A stretch of DNA of 64,000 nucleotides from Promerops cafer. Taxonomy: Eukaryota > Chordata > Aves > Passeriformes > Nectariniidae. This document shows, in pieces, positions 27,801 to 38,800 of this stretch. A model generated the notes under the pieces. It was not told where the DNA came from. It saw only the letters and a list, made by a program, of their open reading frames with translations, and did no database searches. Within the stretch, counting starts at the first letter, position 1; every line of letters begins with the position of its first letter. Location: NCBI GenBank assembly GCA_013398275.1, contig VZSE01009986.1, positions 96,400 through 160,399 on the forward strand. The letters are read 5' to 3'. Both the position numbers and the translations under genes were made by a program.

Positions 27801-29662
27801 TTCAGATGTGGGACTTGAAAACCTCTATCCAACTTAGCAAAGTCAATTTTAAATCTTTTAAAAGATGTCTGGGTACCTGCAAAAACAGCCAAGAGTTTTA
27901 TTAAACATTGATTGCAATACTGATTTCCCATCTACCTACCTACCTACCTACCTACCTCCCTACCTACAAAATACTAATGTTAAATTCAATTACAACTCAC
28001 CACAAAAGTTAGGACAGTCTCTCTCCGAGCTGGCTGAAGTTCTTCATTCAGAGAGTAAATTCTGACTTTCACTGTAAGAATTACAGCAATAAATCTCAAA
28101 ATCAAAACAACCAAAAAATTCACTGATATTTTTAACAAACTCCCAGGAATATCTTTCACTCTTTGTGCCACAAATTAGTCATTTAGGGTGAGGAGGGCAG
28201 GGAGAAGTGATTAACTTTTACAGTATGATCAAATAATTCAAAGTATTATTCTGCTGATTAAAAAATTAAATATCAGCTGATGGCAATGCAACACAACCAA
28301 GAGCTTAAAGAACAATTAAATCCCAATTCCTTGGCAGAGTCAGCAGACTTTTGAAATTAAATACCAACCAAGAGAAATAAGCATTATTTACCTGACTGAT
28401 CAGGAGTATAAACCGGTTTGTCTGTATGAATAAAAAGAACCCCATTCTCATAGGAAACAGGAATTTTTTTAAATCTTGTAAAATGGGGAGAAACAGCTTC
28501 CAAATACAAATACTTGTCTGAAGTATCTGTTCTTGGTAAATCTGTTGGTTGAACCTGGGGGAGATAAAATAAAGGTTTTTGAAGATTATTAAAATATTTT
28601 TCATGTATTTTTTCCTACAGTGTTTTTTGATGCAAAGAGTATCTGAAAAGCAATTACCACCCTGTGTTTGAGTATCATTAAATATAAATATCAACACTCA
28701 CAAGGATTTATTCTTGCTCACATGATAGAGGATTGTTTGGAGTATTAAGCTATGGATATTCTGAAATTTTGCATTTTATTTATGCCCAGAACTAAACCAG
28801 CAAAGTTCAAAGCCAGTAATGAGGTTACAACAGTACAAATGATCAGATTTCCATTTATGCACATGATGAATCCTGGCCACAGCAAAGCTGCTGCTGGGGT
28901 TGGTACTTTGATTTGATTCTCTCTATTTTTAAAGTTATGCAAGTATGGCAATGTTGCTAAAATAGTTTGATTCTATGTTTAACCTCAGTGTTATTCCTTT
29001 ACACTGATTTTATTCAGCGTAATTTTAATTTCAGACCAAAAATTGGGGCATTAGGCTTCCCTCCCCAGTTCAAACAACTGAAAACTTACCATAATCTTTA
29101 AGACTTATCACTAAACGTGATAATACAAAGCCTGTAAGAAAAGTCTGAATTCCTTACTGTTAAAGTTACAGCATCTTGGAATTTGTTGGCTGGAGTTAAG
29201 GAAATCCGACCAGACGAATACACAACAAGCTTATCTGGGAAGCTTTTCAGGGCAATATTGACTGGAAATTCCTCCTCATAACCAAAAGCTTGAACTACAA
29301 CTTTCTCAGAGGCCCCAGCTCGGAAGGTCTTTGGTGCTGTGAGGACATATCTGCACATGGAATATAAAACAATAACAGCATAATGGAACTGTATTTCCTT
29401 CAGATTCCCTTTGTAATTCAGTTATGTGCACAGCGTTAAAGCAAACGGGATAATCAGGTTATTGTAAGACACTAATTAAAATCCTATTTGGATAGTGCCC
29501 TTTTATTGGCTTTACTTAAATTCTGGATTTATTTACCTAAAAGAGAGGACAAAATCAAGTAACGTTTCCAGTAAATTCCGTATTTGCTTTTACTTACGTT
29601 TTCTCTTGGCTAAAAGTTGTTCCAGAAAATAGCAGAACAATAAAATATATTAAAATAGTCAT
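10959..29662 (-). CDS. C5: Complement component C5 precursor, complete, 41 coding exons
   Basis: Encodes prepro-C5 (1678 codons by my count), the plasma protein cleaved by C5 convertase into the anaphylatoxin C5a and C5b, which starts the membrane attack complex. All junctions keep frame. Exons, 5' to 3': 29598-29662, 29158-29350, 28392-28554, 28001-28071, 27318-27409, 26564-26646, 26325-26415, 25905-26010, 25139-25265, 24799-24914, 24383-24583, 23985-24188, 23353-23562, 23023-23172, 22498-22627, 22154-22219, 21848-22048, 21243-21333, 20803-20879, 20088-20227, 19631-19852, 19054-19114, 18466-18555, 18027-18239, 17823-17898, 17240-17399, 16682-16777, 16202-16373, 15757-15962, 15221-15373, 14832-14894, 14504-14585, 13870-13921, 13409-13511, 13243-13317, 13041-13146, 12753-12839, 12304-12393, 11882-11965, 11339-11477, 10959-11088. 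Order: signal peptide, MG1-6 with linker, C5a, MG7, CUB, thioester-like C5d, MG8, NTR/C345C. Exon number and length match human. Intron 34 uses a GC donor. Confidence 0.95.
13409..13511 (-). CDS. C5: C5 exon 34, ending at a GC donor
   Basis: Encodes KYRPSAREPHSGSAHAVMDI then GLVSGVEANPEDLST. The frame and the human sequence (EDLKALVEGVDQ) require the exon to end at ACT followed by GCAAGT, a GC-AG intron. The next exon opens LASGVDQ. No nearby GT restores the frame. Confidence 0.85.
15572..15697 (-). mobile_element. CR1 LINE 3'-end fragment in C5 intron 29
   Basis: The plus strand reads TCATGGAATGGTTTGGGTTG, then GAAGGGACCTTAAAG, GGGACACCTCCCACTAGACC and CAACCTGGCCTTGAA. This is the reverse complement of the CR1 3' end, so the element lies on the minus strand. 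It is 5'-truncated, lacks the usual segment after CTTAAAG, and is non-coding. Confidence 0.9.
15757..15962 (-). CDS. C5: C5 exon 29: thioester-like domain, C-terminal part
   Basis: Encodes DPPIYRFWKD, MVETTAYALLT and IKWLSEEQRHGGGFYSTQ, near-identical to human C5. A CR1 fragment ends only about 60 bases into the following intron. Confidence 0.94.
16202..16373 (-). CDS. C5: C5 exon 28: thioester-like domain helices, GC-rich exon
   Basis: Encodes SPFTMAITAYALALVDPNHR and ALKKEAFVTG, matching the alpha-alpha barrel of C5d. The exon is much richer in G/C at third positions than its AT-rich neighbours. Confidence 0.9.
18027..18239 (-). CDS. C5: C5 exon 24: degenerate thioester site (C5d)
   Basis: Contains PKGSAEAELMS (about residues 1007-1017) where C3, C4 and alpha-2-macroglobulin carry GCGEQ. 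As in mammalian C5, the Cys and Gln of the internal thioester are absent, so the protein cannot attach covalently to surfaces. PVFYVFRYLE follows, as in human. Confidence 0.94.
21243..21333 (-). CDS. C5: C5 exon 18: start of C5b alpha' chain
   Basis: Encodes HFEALLELDEAQVRSYFPES then WLWEV. This is the alpha' N-terminal segment that moves after C5a release; RSYFPESWLWEVH is identical in human C5. Confidence 0.92.
21848..22048 (-). CDS. C5: C5 exon 17: C5a anaphylatoxin core
   Basis: Encodes the four-helix anaphylatoxin fold with the cysteine pattern CC...C...C...CC (VAKYRDPEARQCC, VSETC, NQRC, FTDCC) and ends NKLLILARM. C5a would be about 77 residues, ending ILAR, with convertase cleavage at Arg756-Met757. 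Human C5a is 74 residues, ends QLGR and is cut before Leu. Confidence 0.93.
22154..22219 (-). CDS. C5: C5 exon 16: beta-alpha linker and start of C5a
   Basis: Encodes EPCNEVL, then the tetrabasic-type site RTKR (about residues 676-679), then SDFKEKILKEG. The site fits furin-type R-x-K/R-R processing and aligns with human RPRR. The alpha chain and C5a would therefore begin at Ser680. The donor (GTGTTA) is weak, but it is the only one that keeps the frame into exon 17. Confidence 0.88.
22498..22627 (-). CDS. C5: C5 exon 15: end of beta chain MG6 region
   Basis: Encodes EKSDLGCGAGGG and AGLTFLTNANAEDSEEAG, nearly identical to the human segment just before the alpha-beta processing linker. Ends in phase 1 with donor GTACAT. 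Confidence 0.93.
27932..27967. repeat. CTAC tetranucleotide microsatellite in C5 intron 4
   Basis: About nine tandem CTAC units with one CTCC interruption. It begins about 34 bases beyond the exon 4 donor side and is likely length-polymorphic. Confidence 0.9.
29158..29350 (-). CDS. C5: C5 exon 2: first macroglobulin domain
   Basis: Begins YVLTAPKTFRAGASEKVVVQ and contains YSSGRISLTPANKFQ, closely matching the human MG1 start. The acceptor is TGTGCAG and the donor GTAAGG. It ends in phase 0. Confidence 0.92.
29598..29662 (-). CDS. C5: C5 exon 1: start codon and signal peptide
   Basis: ATG at 29662-29660 opens MTILIYFIVLLFSGTTFS, a hydrophobic signal peptide expected to send C5 into the secretory pathway, followed by QEKT at the mature N terminus (human has QEQT). 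It ends with donor GTAAGT after 21 codons plus 2 nt. Confidence 0.9.
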
Positions 29663-29761
29663 TGTGTCTGGGACAAGAGCAAACCATAGATGTTAGTGAG
29701 GGTGGGTTAATCAGCCTCTGCTGTGGGTGAGCAGAAATGCCACCAACACATTTCACTCACA

Positions 29762-29774
29762 GTTAATAATTAAT
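29762..29774. promoter_or_regulatory. C5: HNF1-type palindrome upstream of C5
   Basis: GTTAATAATTAAT matches the HNF1 consensus GTTAATNATTAAC at 12 of 13 positions. It lies 100 bases upstream of the C5 start codon. A half-site GTTAATC lies at 29,706-29,712. HNF1 is a liver factor and C5 is made mainly by hepatocytes, so a role in basal liver expression is plausible. No TATA box was seen. Confidence 0.6.
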
Positions 29775-31080
29775 GGCAGATCATTCTTTACTAAAACATT
29801 ATTGCCACCTCCTGAAGAAGCCAGAACTGCTAAATTTAGTAATTTTTAAATTTAGAATTTCAATTTTTAATATGTCCACAGCAATCCTGTGTCAGTCCTC
29901 ACTTTCCTTCTGACAACTGCATAATAAAATAATTTTCAGAGGTACAAAAAACCCCAAGAAACAAAAAAAAATATTCAGTTCATCCTTAGTAATTTTTTTT
30001 TTTTAATCAAAGTGATTTTAAATTTGTGTCTGAAGCAAAAAAGCATTTGAGTTATATCAAACAATGTGTGGATGTATTTAGACCAGCAGTATTTTTTGTT
30101 GTTTTGAGATAACTTCCCCCTTACAAATTTCTTTTTGCCATTTGTATTCCAGATTATGCCAACTTTCTGACCTCTTCCATTACAAATAAAAACTGCAATA
30201 TGGAAATATTAGGGCACAACATATCAACATGCACTATTTTAAACAGCATTTTGCAAAAAAAAGAAAAAATTTGCAAAAAAATCCCCACAACCATTGGTGA
30301 CAAAGCCTTTGCAGGCCTGATATCTAGGATAGCCCCTCAACAAATAGGTTTATGTAAAGTTAAATAAAGTTGTGCAAGAATGCTGAAGTTTAAACAAATA
30401 GCACGGTCAACCTTTACGGGAAAAGCGTTTACAAAACTGTTTCTGATCAATATAAAATGAAATTACAGTAAGGTCAGCTTCTCACCAAATGTAATGAACT
30501 AGAAGAGAGGCAATATTAGAATAAAAGCTTATAAAATGTAAGATGCTTAACAGCATTAAAATGAGTGGCCAACATATGTATTATTAAATACCAATAGGGG
30601 TGGTATGTAAATGAAAAGGCACAAATTGTGAAGAACACTGGGAAATGCTTTAAAAATCTAACAGTTCTCTGAAAAAGTGTTTTTAAAATCTAATTATGCT
30701 GCATCCCTGTATTTTCAGAGACATGGCCTACTGGTTTTTCAACCCTGCATTTCACACTTAGTTACACAGATGCTGAACTAACACAGTCCAAGTGTTAAAA
30801 AGAGATTTCTTTACATGCCTCTGTGAAAATGACGGTGATTTAGACAGGACACGCAGAGTTTATAATTGTAAATGAACTGTGTATTTCCAATGAAGTCCAT
30901 TAATATGCAATTTTGCAATGAGATGCTACCGTGACACACACACACAGAACAGGTAAGGAAAAAACACCTATCAGCAGAGCATTTATTGTTTATGCAGCAG
31001 CTCGGGTTTTAAATAAACCAAAATCCCTTAAGGTTTTATCGTTTATACAGTGATTTGGGCTTTATTTACCACAAAGCCCC
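29775..31080. other. C5-CNTRL head-to-head intergenic DNA
   Basis: AT-rich, with poly-A/T runs near 29,970-30,010 and 30,250-30,280 and a short CA run near 30,933. I see no coding exon or mobile element. Confidence 0.6.
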
Positions 31081-31600
31081 CAGGGCTCGCCCTCAGGAGA
31101 CGCGGCGGGAAATGGCGAGGCGGGGGCGGGGCCTCCGCGGCGGGAAAGCAGCGGGAGGGGCGGGGCCTCGCGCAAGCCCCGCCCCTCAGCCTCACCCGCC
31201 GCTGTCGCCGACCGGACAAAATGGCGGCGGGGCCGCCCCTCAGGGAGCGCCCTTAAAGGAGCCGCAGCGCCCGGGGCTAGGCGGTGCGGGCGGCGAGCGC
31301 TCGGTGAGGGGAAGGAGGCGGCGGAGAGGTGCGTTGAGAACCGGTGCCATCCTTCGGGAGCGCTCCGAGGCCGTCCTGCCCGCCCGTGCCGCGGCGGCGA
31401 GCGGTGAGACGGCGTTACCATGTCAACGCAGGTAATCAAAGCGGAGGCCCGAGGGGGCGGCCCGCGGCCGCGGCGGGATCGCCCTGCGGCGGTAACCGGG
31501 AGGGGATGGGGGACTGGGAGCACACGGGGCCCCGATCCCCGGCCAGCTGCCCTGTCACTGCGAAACCACAGCCCGTCCTCAGGAAGCAGGGTTAAAACCA
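31080..31600 (+). promoter_or_regulatory. CNTRL: CNTRL CpG-island promoter and 5' UTR exon
   Basis: An abrupt CpG-rich block. It contains GC boxes (GGGGCGGGGC at about 31,122 and 31,157; CCCCGCCCC at about 31,177), two E2F-type GCGGGAAA motifs (31,105-31,112 and 31,140-31,147) and a YY1-type AAAATGGCGGC (31,218-31,228). No TATA is seen. The non-coding first exon probably starts near the YY1 motif and ends at 31,431 with donor GTAATC. The composition suggests a housekeeping, cell-cycle-responsive promoter; transcription start is inferred. Confidence 0.7.
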
Positions 31601-32592
31601 CAAACTGCGCTCCTTGAAACATGAAGGAACGCCCCAATGTGGCTTTTCGTTAGCGCGCCAGCATCTTTCTCCCTCTCCTGCGCCTTGCAGTCTCACTGTC
31701 TCCTGATCCTGTATGAATTGTGTTTCCAAGTAATGGATAGAAAACAGTGGTCCTTATTCTTGCCCCCCCTTCCCTTGTCCTTATTTCCTTTTCAATTTCC
31801 GAGAAAAAAAAAAAATCCATCACGATGAAGAACATATTCTCAAGGCACAATGTCACCCCTCACAAAGCTCCAAGTTCCCCTGACAGAAGAATTTTCTATC
31901 TTAAAGAATGTCTTAAAATGTGCTCCTTGTTCGGTGGGTGGAGGTGTTAGTAAAGCTCTGTCCCTTGGAGATGGTTGCTACAAGGGCTTTGTCACACAGA
32001 GTACATGACTTTTCCTACCCTTATCCCTGGGGAAATATGTTCATCACTGAGTGAGGTTTCTGTTAACATTCTCTGCAATTTCCCAGGCAGTCACAGGATA
32101 GTTTGTTTGCAGAAAGGAAAACTCTGGGAATGCCAATGCTAGACTGATCTTATTTTTTTTTTTCCTCAGTTACCTTTTTCTGCTTGCATTTGTTCTTACT
32201 GCAAAGTGGGTGATTTCAATTTGGGAACAGTTGGGATCCAATCCTCTGTTTGTGTCCCTGCCAGCTCTGTTAGCCTGAGCTGAGAGTATCTCCAGACCTG
32301 GCAGACTCTGTGTAAACCACAGCCTGCAGGACAGGAGGAAGATGAGCTGCAAACCCAAAGCTGCTCCATCAGTCCCTGAGGCTGTGCTGTAGAAGGGTGG
32401 GAGTATAAAGGTAAAATTCTTCCCAATGCCAGGAAAACTGGAAGCTGGCACCTGTTGGAGATGTGTTTTTTGGCAGCTTCTGTAGCACCTTTGTTGTCAT
32501 CCAAACCTTTAAGATTTAGCTTTCTACACAGAGTGATAATTGTTTCAGTCCTTCCAGGTTTTGCCATGTGATACCCAGCATTCCTGGCAATG
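31420..32592 (+). other. CNTRL: Spliced upstream ORF overlapping the CNTRL start codon
   Basis: ATG at 31,420 in the first exon (ATG TCA ACG CAG, then donor) would join exon 2 at 32,549 or 32,558. Both acceptors give the same frame. The result is MSTQ(SFQ)VLPCDTQHSWQ followed by TGA at 32,591-32,593. That TGA overlaps the main ATG as ATGA. The upstream ATG has a fair initiation context (ACCATGT). Existence depends on the inferred splicing. Confidence 0.45.
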
Positions 32593-32803
32593 AAGAAAGG
32601 CCCTGTAAGGAAAGCTTCAGGTAGAAAACCACAAGCATCAGTGTCCCAGATACCTCAGCCAATGTCACCTGTCAGTTCAGGTGCCACATCTCCACGTCTT
32701 GGCCAACAGACACCTCCAGCTGCTCCCAAAAGCATGGAGCAGAGGCCCCAAAAACTGGATATTCCAGCAGAAAGTGTTGGAGCTGCTTTTAAATTTCAGA
32801 AAG
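32590..32803 (+). CDS. CNTRL: CNTRL exon 2: start and disordered N terminus
   Basis: Encodes MKKGPVRKASGRKPQASVSQ and a Ser/Pro/Gln-rich stretch ending AAFKFQK. Only the first residues and the length resemble human. This start is preferred because it aligns with human MKKG; there is no upstream in-frame ATG in the exon. Confidence 0.85.
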
Positions 32804-35800
32804 GTATTGTATAGTAAATAATACTGGTATCCAAGTACATACCACAAGCATTAAAAGCCTATGTTCTGTGAATTATGTGGTTAAAGATGTAGGATCTGTT
32901 GGAAGAAGCCTGAAAAAATTGCTTTAATTTTTTTTTTTTTTTTTTAAACACAAATGTGGAAATGGGAGCAATGAAAGCTGGGGAGAATAATGAGACTTTT
33001 ACTCCTTCCTGTAAATGCTTCTGGGGGGATCATGTTCAACGTTTTTCCAGTATTCAGTGTAAAGAATATAACAAATATAAAAATCACCAACCCTTTCTGT
33101 TTAATTTCAGGTGAAAATTGTGTTAACCCAGGGGTTAAGTACATAACTGAACCCCTTATAAAGGGTCTGTCAAAACAGCAAAATCTGACATGTATAAGGT
33201 CACTGAATCTTTCTTCCCCAAAGGATGGGGACAAGAAATTTAAGGTAAGTTATTGGAAATAACTGGAAATAAAACTAAGTTTAAAATAATTACCATTTAT
33301 TGTTTAATACAGGCTTATTTTTAAGTGGATGTAAACAGCACAGTCTAATTCTGTTAGCCTAGTTCTGCAACCAGCTTCTGTTAAAAAAAAAGGCAATGGA
33401 GACTTGAGCAACAGAAAAAGAATTGATTCATTAGAATGATTTTTAAAACAGATTAGTTCATGTAATTTTTTAGGTTTTGGATTGTGCTGGTTTTGGTTGG
33501 GTTGGGGATTTTTTGGTGTTTTTTTAATAACATGTTCCTTTTTATGTAGCTGAAGACTGGCCCACTGTAAATTTAAAATCCAGCTTCCCAACACTATAGA
33601 AGATTGCACCTAAAGTGGGGTTTTAGAATACCACAATGAACTGTGACTAATAAAATATTAGAATACTTGGTATATTTACTTAATAGAAAGCTGCTTTTCT
33701 CTTTAAAAAACCCCAAACACTATGCTAAGGGATTTTCTCTTCTTTAGTACATAGAAAATTTGGAAAAGTGCTCTAAACTAGAGGTGCTAAACCTTAGTAA
33801 CAACCAAATAGAGAAGATTGAGAAGTTGGATAAACTGCTGAAGCTGCGTGAGCTCAGCTTGTCTGGCAACAGAATCAGGTAAGAGGAAACACCCCAGGGT
33901 TTGGAGAGCCCAGGGTCAATAAAGCTGATTTTCCTTTCCTGTTTAAGGGAGTTCTCTCACAGGAGTGAGCACTTGAGCTGAGTTTCCCAATTCTATGTCA
34001 AGACTAAGAGGCTTTGAGGTCTTTTTAAAAAGCACAAGCTCTGAGGTATTAGAAGTATAAATAGTTCTGGGAAGTGTGTCAGTGAAGCATGGCTGTGGTT
34101 TAATTTGTTTTCCTAGGAAACCAAGCCAGAAGTGCAAGTTTCCAGATACCACAACGAAGAGTGGGCAATAACCCAATTAAGTGCATTAAAAATTAATTAA
34201 ACTTTTACTGTTTGTTATTACAGGTAATATAATAAGTTTTTCTTTTAGGAAAGGAAGCTGAATGGGCTTGATCAGGCAGGCCATAAACTCTCTAAATTGC
34301 TTTTGAACTCTTTTGAGAGCCTGGTGTCTTGTTTAAAGCATTGAAGGGTTCATGCAGTAGCAAAATTCTTAATTGCTTTTAATTTTTCTGTCAATGAATT
34401 ATGATCTTTACTATTATGAAACTGCCTTTGCAGCAGAGAAGCTGCCATTTCAGTAGACATTTACAATGGGAAGTGAGTAAAACTCCAGAGTTTGTTTCTA
34501 CACATTGCATTCACTCAACTTCCTCTCTCAACAGGAATTGAAAAGGGTAAAGAACCTTTTAGCTCCTGCTCTGTTTTCACACTTTGGTTATTTACAGCTC
34601 ATATATACCCAAAAAATAGCACAGTCACAGGAGCACATCCTGCTGTACTTTCTTATAATACTCATGGTTTACTTAATGTTCACACATACTCATGAAAAAT
34701 GCTCAAGTAAACTACAACCTAGCATGGTTTCCTCAATAGTTTTAATAAAAACACTAAAAATGTAGCTCTTCATGCTGTCAGTTTATAGTTGATCCTTCCT
34801 TTTTATGGGGGGAAAAAACTCCCCACAAAACAATTTTATTTTGATTCATCTTTGTCCCATTATGTTCTCGGGAGGGAAAGAGCAAATTTTGCCTATTAAA
34901 ATGGAGTTACCACACATTAAAATGGTGTTAATATTGAAATGAAGACATGTAACAGTTATGAGTTTGTGACAATGATAGAAAATCCTGCTGTGATTTTTGG
35001 TCTTAATGCAGTACTTCTAAGTCAGGTGGTGTAATTTCATTTGAATTGTCCATGGCAGTAAATAATGGTTTTGCTGATCTCTTGGTTAATTAATTGTAAC
35101 AGATTTTGTTGTAGTTTATCCATAACGCCTCAGTTTCACTTTTAATTTGCTGTGGTTCATGACAGATTCCATTTTTTTTCTCATTTTCAGCAAAATTGAA
35201 GGCATAGAACATTTGCAGAACCTACAGAAGCTGAACCTGGCAGGGAATGAGATTGAGCACATCCCTGTGTGGGTAGGGAAGAAACTGAGATCCCTGCGCA
35301 GCCTGAATTTGAAACAGAATAAAGTGTCCTCAGTAAGTGATTAGAGTTAGAAACAGGCATTGTTCAGTCTTTTCATGAAGTGAGCTGGGCTATTTACACT
35401 GATTGACTTACTCTGGGTAATTGCTGAGTGTCTTTCCACAAAGTCTGCTGTGAAATGCAGCAGTTGGGACCCTAATAAAGTTATTTATCAGAGAAATTCC
35501 TGTTGTGCAGGTATTGAAGATACAAACCTATATTATGGTTTGGGAAAGCATAACTTTTTGGGGGGGTTATATCCACAGGCCTTGGTATCTTGAAATTTCC
35601 AAGATAAAGCTTGATTGCATTTACACTCTTTGCAGTGGCATTTTTTATAGAGGAAATAATTTGATTTTAAGAGGTGACTTTAGTCATAATACTGTGTATT
35701 TTGGTAGGTTTTTAGAGATTATTCTTTAGCATAAAGGTTAGAATCAATCTTTTAATACAGACCTATCATAGAACATTCTACATAATCAGAAATTTACTCC

Positions 35801-38800
35801 TGGTGGTTTAATTCTTCTCAGAAGGATGTCTAATCATTGTTTTGTTTCTCTTTGATTTAGCTTCATGATATAGCTAAACTAAAGCCTCTGCAAGATCTGA
35901 CCTCTCTGTTCCTTGCTGGAAACCCAGTTGCAAGCCTGCCTCACTACTGCTTGTACACCATATTCCACCTGAGGGCACTGGAAAATCTGGATGGACAGCC
36001 AGTGACAAACCATGACAGGCAGGAAGCTCTGGAGAGGTTTAATTTAGGTAATAATCTGTTAAATCTGAAGTGAATGACAGAAGATTTAAGTTTAGAAGGA
36101 AAAGATCTTTCTACAGGAATGTTTCTCTGATTTTGTCTTTCAGAAGAGATAGAAAAATTAGAAAGAGAGTTGGAAAACACAAAAAAGGAGATGGAGAGCG
36201 TGAAGCTTAACCAGTCCAAAGTGCTTGAGCAACTTCAGCATCAAGATGAGCTCAACAAGTCACTAAAGGAAAAGGCTGTGCAGCAAAGACAAAGCTTTGA
36301 AGAGCTACAGAGGGACCTGGGCACCAAAAATGAGCTGGTAAGGTAATCCCTGGCACTAAGGAAATCTTTGGACACATAATTGTCAATGTGAGAGTTCAAA
36401 AGCCTGAAAATTTAATTTTAAAACTGAGAGACTTCCAGCTCTTTAGACAGTGATTATTGACCTTCAATATTCTTTCTGTGGGAAAAGTTAAGTATATGGA
36501 AGCAGCACTCAGTATCACACCTGTGATTTATAGTAACTTCTTTGTTTCTAGTAATTATTTATGTATTTCTGTTTAAAACTTAGTCTGTTGATGAAAGGTT
36601 ATGCTGAATTGCTGATGCTGTGAATATGCTGCACTGGTCAGACTCTAAAGTGCTGCTGCAATAAGGAAGAAAATTGCTACTTTTACAAAAACAAGATGTG
36701 CACACAAGTTGTATGTCAGTAATAGCCCTTGACTGTTATTTTGGGTAATGCTCAGCAGTTTAATTATATTTTACTCACATCATCCTAAAGTCTTATGTCT
36801 GAGTCTCTTTCATTGGTAGCCATAAAATGCAAGCAAAGTCCTACTGATTTACTGATTTGTGAGTGCTGGATTGTGAATGACCTGATGGGAACTTAGTATT
36901 TGGATTTTATCCTTCAGACTCTCATACCTGGTACTTGTACAGCTGTTTCTCTGAACACACACACACACACTAAGGAGCAGTCTGCTTTTAAAATGAAGTT
37001 TGCAGTATAATGAGATTTAGCAGCAAATACTTTGCAGCTTGAACCCACTCTTCTCCTTTGGATGACAAACTTGGCTCACTTCTGTCTCCCTTTAGCTGGT
37101 GTCTGGGTTTGTCACAATCCCCTTCCTGCAGAGCCTTTGTTCCTCACTCAAGGTAGCCCCACTGTGCCCCTGGATTGCATGGCTGGTTTCATTTCTAGGA
37201 CGTATTTGCATGTTCCCTGCAGTAGCAACATTATTATGAAGTGTCCCAGTGAGGTTTTATATTCACTGTGGTTTGGAATACAGTTTTCTTGCTATTTTTT
37301 TCCCCTTTTCTCTGAAACAGAGTTAATTTTTGCATGACATTTATCAGGTTTTGAAATCTTTCTTTAAGCCTTTCCTGTTCTATTTCTCTTCCTCCATTAG
37401 TCCTGCTTTCCACTCTCTATTGGAATCGTGCTGCATGTTCTCTCTCAGGTATTCAGTGTGAAAAGCTGATTTAAAAAGAAATCACATGATGGACCTTTAC
37501 TTAAAAATAACCTCAAAACCAATCTAGCCCATGGTTAAGCTAAAATAAAACACATAGACTTTGTACTCTTGACAATTGAGATATTTTGGTTTTTCTACAG
37601 ACCATGAGGGTTAATAGTCGTCATGTTCACTAGTAGCAGTAAATATATTTGTTATTTTGGCCTAGATTTTGCTAAAGGATCATACCCAAATTATTGTTTT
37701 ATCCTAAATTAGGTTTAAAAATAAACTTGTCACTTTCATGTATGTAAACTTAACAGGCCTTTCATGTGATCATTTGTGTTCTGTTAATTGTGGGGCTTTT
37801 GTCTCCTCTTAGTCACCATTGTAAAATTGCCCTTTGTGATATTCCTGATCCAAAACTGTGCTGTGAGCTGTGTTCCCACAATAAGGGCTGTGCCCTGCTC
37901 TCTGTGGAGCTGCAGTGTGTGTGTGACAGTGATGAGTGAGTTCCAGTGAATGACACTCCCTGGGCTTTGTGGTCCCTCAGCTGAAGCAGAAGACAGTGGA
38001 GCTGACCCGGGCTTGCCAGAAGCAGTATGAGCTGGAGCAGGAGCTGGCCTTTTACAAGATCGATGTCAAATTTGAGCCCTTAAATTATGTTCCCTCAGAG
38101 GTAATAATTTTAAAATCATGGATCTTTTTATTGCTGTTTCCCTTGATTTTTCAACTTGGAAAATAAAAACCTTTTTAGTTTTCTGTAATCTAATAGATAC
38201 TGCTTTATTAAAGGCCCAACCTTTGTCATACATGCAAACAAAAATGCCAGAATGAAATCCATAAGAAAAGTAAAGATCAGTAGTCATTGACTACAATGAA
38301 GCTAGTCTGAGTAAAACTTAAGTGCAACAATGTAACAGACTAAATATAATCTAAGTAAATTCAACATACTAAGAAAAAGTTCCTCCAGACATCTGCAACA
38401 AACTGGTCACACCCCAGCTGTGTTTGTTTGATTTTAATTCCATTATAAATAACAATGTTCAAGGCCAAAAATGTTAAGTGTAATCTGTTTTCTTCTTATT
38501 ATTCTAATTTCAAATTGGTTTTCCTTTTTATGCTTGATAAGAGAACTAAATGTATGTTAGGAGTTGACTGCAGCCATCGTTCTGAGATAAAGACTCTGCT
38601 TTCTACATTTCAGGAGGTTGAACTTGATAATGTACCTGGTGAAAGTCCCTACATTGGCAAGGCCAGGTACAAAAGAAATATGTTTATAAGGGAAGGCTAC
38701 ATCTCTGACAAACCTCAGCAGCTGCAGGTTGGGAAAATGCAACAGGAGGAAGATGGCTCCTGTACAAAACCCCAGCTGGAATCACATCTCCAAAGCCTAG

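Noticed and set aside
31221..31256. Short ORF from the ATG inside the YY1 motif
   Set aside because: It probably lies at or upstream of the transcription start, and encodes only eleven residues before TAA.
31062..31637. 191-codon minus-strand open frame in the CNTRL CpG island
   Set aside because: A composition artefact of the GC-rich promoter; no start context or homology.
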